A stretch of DNA of 64,000 nucleotides from Parapristionchus giblindavisi (Eukaryota; Nematoda; Chromadorea; Rhabditida; Diplogasteridae): positions 186,001 to 250,000 of the forward strand of contig CALSFV010000224.1 of the NCBI GenBank assembly GCA_943737045.1, in the 5' to 3' direction. The notes beneath the pieces are model-generated. The model was not told the DNA's origin and searched no databases. It saw only the letters and a list, made by a program, of their open reading frames with translations. Each line of letters starts with the position of its first letter. Position 1 is the first letter of the stretch. The position numbers and the translations under genes were made by a program. Below are positions 59,936 through 64,000 of this stretch, one piece after another.

Positions 59936-61030
59936 AAGTATATCAGCCTTAACCGTAACCGCTAAGAGTACTACTGAACCCTATCAAGTACCATAATCGA
60001 CACATTAGTTTGCCATACCGTCTTGATTGTATTTCGTATTTGTCTCGATTGTTTATTTCTACCGTAATCTACCGTATCTCTTTATTCCCACCGTAGTCAG
60101 TGTTTTTATGTATTGATCGAGCTTGCTCTTGTTATCACAGAGATTCGTCCCTCATGATTTATAATTATCGGTTAATCATCCTTACGCAAGCATAATCTCA
60201 CCTTTATTCTAATCAATAATCAATCAATATTTTATCCGACTCTGCCCACTTTTCTACCGTAAACATACATTTGTCTGAGTATTTGTTGTTGTTGTGATTT
60301 TCCGCTGATCTAAATGTCTGGTTTGTACGAATATTGTCATGACTTTTGTTGTTCTTACCTTCGCTATCTCTCGTATTTTTCATTCATAATCTCTGCGTTC
60401 GCGTGTTCGCATAATTTCCACCCTTCCCTGATGTATTTTCCCCATAATATGAAGCATTTTACCCCATAGAATTATGAAAATGCGCCCACCATGGCTGCGT
60501 AGTGCTTTCGCCCTCCTTACACGTACATAATATGATATTTTTGCGCCATAATCTCTAATTTACTCCATTTTGCCCGATAACTACCGTATCCCTTCGATTA
60601 TTGATCGATTGTTCGATGTGACCCACCGTATTTATCGTACCCTGTAGTTGCCCCCTCAAGTACTATACAGTAATGTTTGTAATGCAAGCTCTTGTACAAG
60701 CTGTCTTCACAATAGTTTATATAGAGTAGGAATTTATTACAATGTTAGAATACCTTCTTTTTTTAATGATTATGTTTTTTTTTGTAATTTCCAAAGAAAT
60801 GACTCATAAGATTTGTATACAAATAAATACGGTGATAATAATTAATGTTGTTTGTTTGTCTCATCTTTTCATTTCCTCAACATCTACCTTGGAGAAAGTA
60901 ACTAATACAACACATAGAAGATCAGAAAAAAATCTGTTCAGAAATAGATGAGGCAGCAGGGGTTGAGGGAGGGAAGAATAAGGGGAATAAAATATAATCA
61001 GAGACGAGAGTGATATAGTAATTGATGAAT
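59936..61030. other. CDF 3' region and intergenic sequence
   Basis: No exon was recognised. The CDF transcript should end here, but no poly(A) signal was assigned with confidence. A purine-rich run lies at about 60950-60990. The CDF-derived duplications begin just after this stretch. Confidence 0.4.
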
Positions 61031-61154
61031 ATAATGTGCTGAGATAATTCACCGAAAACTGTTTGTAACAAAAAAAAAACAGTTTGCTGTGAGCCCATGC
61101 TCCAGCATACGGTACGCTTACGTTTTTTGTTCAAGTCACATTTTCAGAACTCAC

Positions 61155-61481
61155 TGCACACGTTAGTTCAATCATAAGAGAGTCTGTACAATAGCCGGGA
61201 AATAGGAATTATCTCAAAATGAATAATTGTGTACGAAATATATGGTATGGTCCACGCATACAGCGCCTATAAACAGTAGGTGTATTCAAATTGCGACAAC
61301 CGGACTGGAAAAATGGTCCGCGCGTAAGTTCGAAATAATATGAGTAGAGAAGGGAGGGAAGGGTGATCGAAGCGTGGCGCATTGGTAAGATGGCCGCCTC
61401 TCCTCCCAAAGGGTACGGGTTCGAATCCCGACCGGAGATTTCACTTCATCCCTTATTGTACACTCTGAACTAACGTGTGCA
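61155..61481. mobile_element. 327 bp inverted-repeat element carrying a tRNA-like sequence
   Basis: Ends TGCACACGTTAGTTCA and TGAACTAACGTGTGCA are complementary. It interrupts the decayed CDF copy and is absent from the third copy at 63540-64000, which reads straight through the equivalent place, so it inserted after that duplication or only in this unit. Confidence 0.75.
61364..61441 (+). pseudogene. tRNA-like sequence inside an inverted-repeat element
   Basis: A-box-like AGCGTGGCGCATTGGTAAGA and B box ACGGGTTCGAATCCCG. The T arm is good, the acceptor and anticodon stems are poor, and TCTCCTCCCAAAGGG gives no clear anticodon. It differs in sequence from the tRNA-like arms at 53726 and 54254. 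Confidence 0.6.
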
Positions 61482-62285
61482 AGCTAACCTGTAATTGTGG
61501 GCTCGAATATAAAAAAATTGCTTATTTTGGATACAGATACCCGTTTTTTTATAAGCCGACCAATTTATAAATTGACCCGTACCCACAATATGGGTGCTCG
61601 AAAATGTGTAACGGTAGGTCACTAACCGGTTTAGAGTGTAACTGTGTGGCAGGCTGAAATTTTGGTTGGCTTGATTACGGTATATTTTCTCGTTTCAGGA
61701 CTTCGAGGGGTACACCGGCGAAAAAGAACGTTACGGTAGAGAAAGATCTCGATATCGAAAGATAAAGATATAGGATAGATACAACGATATCGGGTGGAGA
61801 AAAGGATATCGATCCAATCGATCTAGAACAGAATCTTAAAGACACTGAGCTGCTGTTGGTTTTTATGTGTTTCCATTCTAATGTTGTGTTATAATCTTGG
61901 AAAAGTAGATGGAAAAGTGAAAAGTAGAGTTAATTTTGTGATTGTAAAAGTAGTTGGAAAAGTAGCATATCTTTGTAATCGACAAATTGTTACAATAAAA
62001 ACCTTCACGCGAGTGTTTCACGCTTCAAGTTTCACGGTGGAAAGACTGTTGCGAAATTTTTTGCTGCAGATCAAATAAATAGTGAGCACTCTTTTGATAA
62101 TGAGTCTGTGTTGCGCGATTTCAACTGCTCGAATTCAACTGCTTAATTTGGTCATACTTGTGTTATTCGTATTTGTTTGATTGTCAATCAGTTGACATGA
62201 TGGCTAATCGATAATCATTGATTCATGAATCGATAATTTGTTTTCTTTTTTATTAATCGATAACGAAATCAATCAATAATTGCAG

Positions 62286-62995
62286 TGAGAAAACGCCACA
62301 AGAAGTGGAGCACACGGACAGGAGGGCAGCATCACGGATAGCCAAAGTGACTCTTTGGGTCAATGTGCTACTGGCTATTGCAAAGGTTGGTTGGTTGCTA
62401 ATAAGCATACATTTGCATACTCTCACAATGCGAGGATCGACCCGCTATGTTAAAATAATAATAGGCGGACACCGAAAATGTATGCTCATAAGGATTGTCT
62501 TGGGTTCTGTTCAAAAGTGGCGAAAAGAGAAGAAATGCAGAGAAAACCCTCCTCGTTACACATAAACCCGCTTCTTTTTCATTTCTTTTGGAATTGATTA
62601 CAACTCATATATCGTGTAAGAATTGAGTGTCTTTTTGATAATGAATTAGCGTTGCGCGAATTCAACTGCTCCATGCACATGACAATATTAATTCTTCGCG
62701 AAATCATGAGGGCGACAAAATGTCCGATGATATCCCTGTTAACATTGATAAAGTTTATCTGGATAAGTGTTCAAGATTGTAAAAGGTAAAATGACCATTT
62801 AATCAACTTATAGTTCCTCATTTACAGGCCGTAGCCTCTGGTCTATCAGGCTCCCTCTCCATCATCTCCTCTCTCGTCGATTCTCTCGTCGACATAACCT
62901 CCGGATCGCTCATTCTCTACTCGACGCGTGCCATCCGCCAGCGCGATCCGTATCTGTATCCGCGTGGCCGCACGCTTCTCGAACAAATGGTCTTG
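62286..62995 (+). pseudogene. Duplicated CDF TM1 and TM2 exons (partial gene copy)
   Basis: Exon 62286-62385 matches the 54740 exon, and exon 62828-62995 matches the 55539 exon in length and splice sites. Both are still open. Compared with the parent the changes are few: DRRAAS for DRKAAS, AIRQRD for AIRKRD, and a changed TLLEQM where the parent has TRLEPM. The DSLVD metal motif is kept. No copy of exons encoding TM3-TM6 or the C-terminal domain follows in the window, and the upstream exon copy is decayed. A functional transporter from this copy is therefore unlikely unless exons lie beyond the edge. The intron between holds a short family G element. Confidence 0.8.
62407..62482. repeat. Short MITE family G copy
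   Basis: CATTTGCATACTCTCACAATG to GCGGACACCGAAAATG, only 76 bp and without the middle part. It is absent from the corresponding parent intron, so it arrived after duplication. Confidence 0.6.
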
Positions 62996-63538
62996 GTGAG
63001 TGGCGCGATCCGTATCTGTATCCGCGTGGCCGCACGCGGCTCGAACCCATGGTCTTGGTGAGTGGCGCGATCCGTATCTGTATCCGCGTGGCCGCACGCG
63101 GCTCGAACCCATGGTCTTGGTGAGTGGCGCGATCCGTATCTGTATCCGCGTGGCCGCACGCGGCTCGAACCCATGGTCTTGGTGAGTGGCGCGATCCGTA
63201 TCTGTATCCGCGTGGCCGCACGCGGCTCGAACCCATGGTCTTGGTGAGTGGCGCGATCCGTATCTGTATCCGCGTGGCCGCACGCAGCTCGAACCCATGG
63301 TCTTGGTGAGTGGCGCGATCCGTATCTGTATCCGCGTGGCCGCACGCGGGTCGAACCCATGGTCTTGGTGAGTGGCGCGATCCGTATCTGTATCCGCGTG
63401 GCCGCACGCGGCTGGAACCCATGGTCTTGGTGAGTGGCGCGATCCGTATCTGTATCCGCGTGGCCGCACGCGGCTCGAACCCATGGTCTTGGTGAGTGGC
63501 GCGATCCGTATCTGTATCCGCGTGGCCGCACGCGGCTT
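62945..63538 (+). repeat. 62 bp minisatellite of exon end plus 5' splice site (duplicate copy)
   Basis: Ten units start every 62 bases from 62945 to 63503, and the last is truncated after CACGCGGCTT. Each ends ATGGTCTTG followed by GTGAGTGGC. Units are nearly identical apart from single changes, except the first, which has TTCTCGAACAA. Because 62 is not a multiple of three, all three frames read through the array on both strands and produce long spurious open frames. Confidence 0.95.
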
Positions 63539-63539
63539 G

Positions 63540-64000
63540 ATGAGATAATTCTCCGAAAACTGGTTGTAACAAATAAAACAGTTTGCAGTGCGCCCCTGCT
63601 CCAGCATAGTTTTTTTGTTCAGCTCACAGTTTCAGAACTATATGCTGCCCGTAATTGTGATAAACGGGCCCGATGATAAATTTGCTCGTAAAATTGCTTG
63701 TTTTGGCAAAATATGTGATAAGGTGACTCGTGTTTATAAGCCGACCAATTTATAAATTGACCCGTACCCACAATATGGGTGCTCGACAATGTATGACGGT
63801 AGGTCACTTACCGGTTTTGAATGTAACTGTGTGGCAGACATTTTGGCTGGCTTGATTACGGTATATTTGATCGCATCAGGACGGCGTGACGGTGATTACA
63901 CCGGCGAAAAAGAAGAATACGGTAGAGGAGGGGACTACGGTATCGGGGGAAGGATATCGATCCGATCGATCTGGAACAGAATCTGGAAGACACTGACTAT
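63540..64000 (+). pseudogene. Third copy of the two internal CDF exons, running off the window
   Basis: GTGCGCCCCTGCTCCAGCAT at about 63587 matches the end of the 51440 exon. From 63882 GACGGCGTGACGGTGATTAC matches the 51646 exon with short deletions, including a 5-base loss before GATATCGATCC that shifts the frame. The intron between matches the copy at 61500-61680 (ATAAGCCGACCAATTTATAA). It begins about 2.5 kb after the equivalent point at 61035, which indicates tandem duplication. Confidence 0.8.

Larger units (their letters stand above)
61035..61860 (+). pseudogene. Decayed copy of two internal CDF exons (51440 and 51646 exons)
   Basis: GAGCCCATGCTCCAGCATACG at about 61092 corresponds to the end of the 51440 exon. 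From about 61690, GGGTACACCGGCGAAAAAGA through GATCTAGAACAGAATCTTAA corresponds to the 51646 exon. The copy has internal deletions and in-frame stops (GATAAAGATATAGGATAG), so it is not functional. The piece between is split by a 327 bp inverted-repeat element. The upstream intron motif TTGGTTGGCTTGATTACGGT is kept in all three copies. Confidence 0.8.

Noticed and set aside
62846..63607. Open frames of 204-253 codons on the minus strand (repeating RAATRIQIRIAPLTKTMGSS)
   Set aside because: They are produced by the 62 bp tandem repeat, which reads through in all frames. The sense strand is the CDF exon end and its splice site.
63000..63676. Several + strand open frames repeating MARSVSVSAWPHA
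   Set aside because: Shifted frames of the same minisatellite, with no independent support.

Overview
This looks like nuclear DNA of a nematode. The coding parts are short exons (17-168 nt) split by many AT-rich introns, and several first exons sit a few bases after a strong 3' splice site, as expected with SL trans-splicing. Many genes split into about 100-nt exons, and dense small inverted-repeat elements, suggest a diplogastrid such as Pristionchus. That last step is inference. Nothing bacterial or viral apart from retrotransposon-type sequence was seen.

Layout. 1-22 kb is gene-poor and full of miniature inverted-repeat elements, with one decayed Tc1-like transposon (9338-10904) and two isolated exon-like pieces (6421-6476, 15201-15233) that fit, in phase, upstream of the next gene. 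22.4-26.2 kb (+) encodes a 213-residue four-helix membrane protein with a tRNA-Gln(TTG) in an intron. 27.3-33.6 kb (-) is a seven-exon model for a Cys-containing, tail-anchored protein. A 4.6 kb Pao/BEL-like LTR element with apparently identical LTRs has inserted exactly at one of its 5' splice sites. 34.2 kb (+) is a lone exon resembling the end of a PDZ domain. 34.7-36.0 kb (+) encodes a small secreted Lys/Glu-rich protein. 40.0-41.7 kb (-) is a two-exon 74-residue protein.

43.8-59.8 kb (+) is the main gene: a cation diffusion facilitator (CDF/MTP-type, Mn/Zn) transporter of about 617 residues in about 22 exons. Its introns are packed with nested palindromes, a 1.45 kb TA-flanked foldback element and a 1.0 kb palindromic element carrying tRNA-like sequence in both arms.

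61.0-64.0 kb (+) holds further copies of only the internal CDF exons in tandem, running off the window edge. The exon that encodes the metal-binding DxxxD helix is followed in both the parent gene and the duplicate by a minisatellite. Each unit of that minisatellite is the end of the exon plus its own 5' splice site (about 78 and 62 bp units). Together with the two insertions whose target-site duplications regenerate a 5' splice site, this makes the window unusual for how mobile and repeated DNA interacts with splice sites.

All exon models were made by eye from reading frame, phase and splice consensus. No alignment or search was run.
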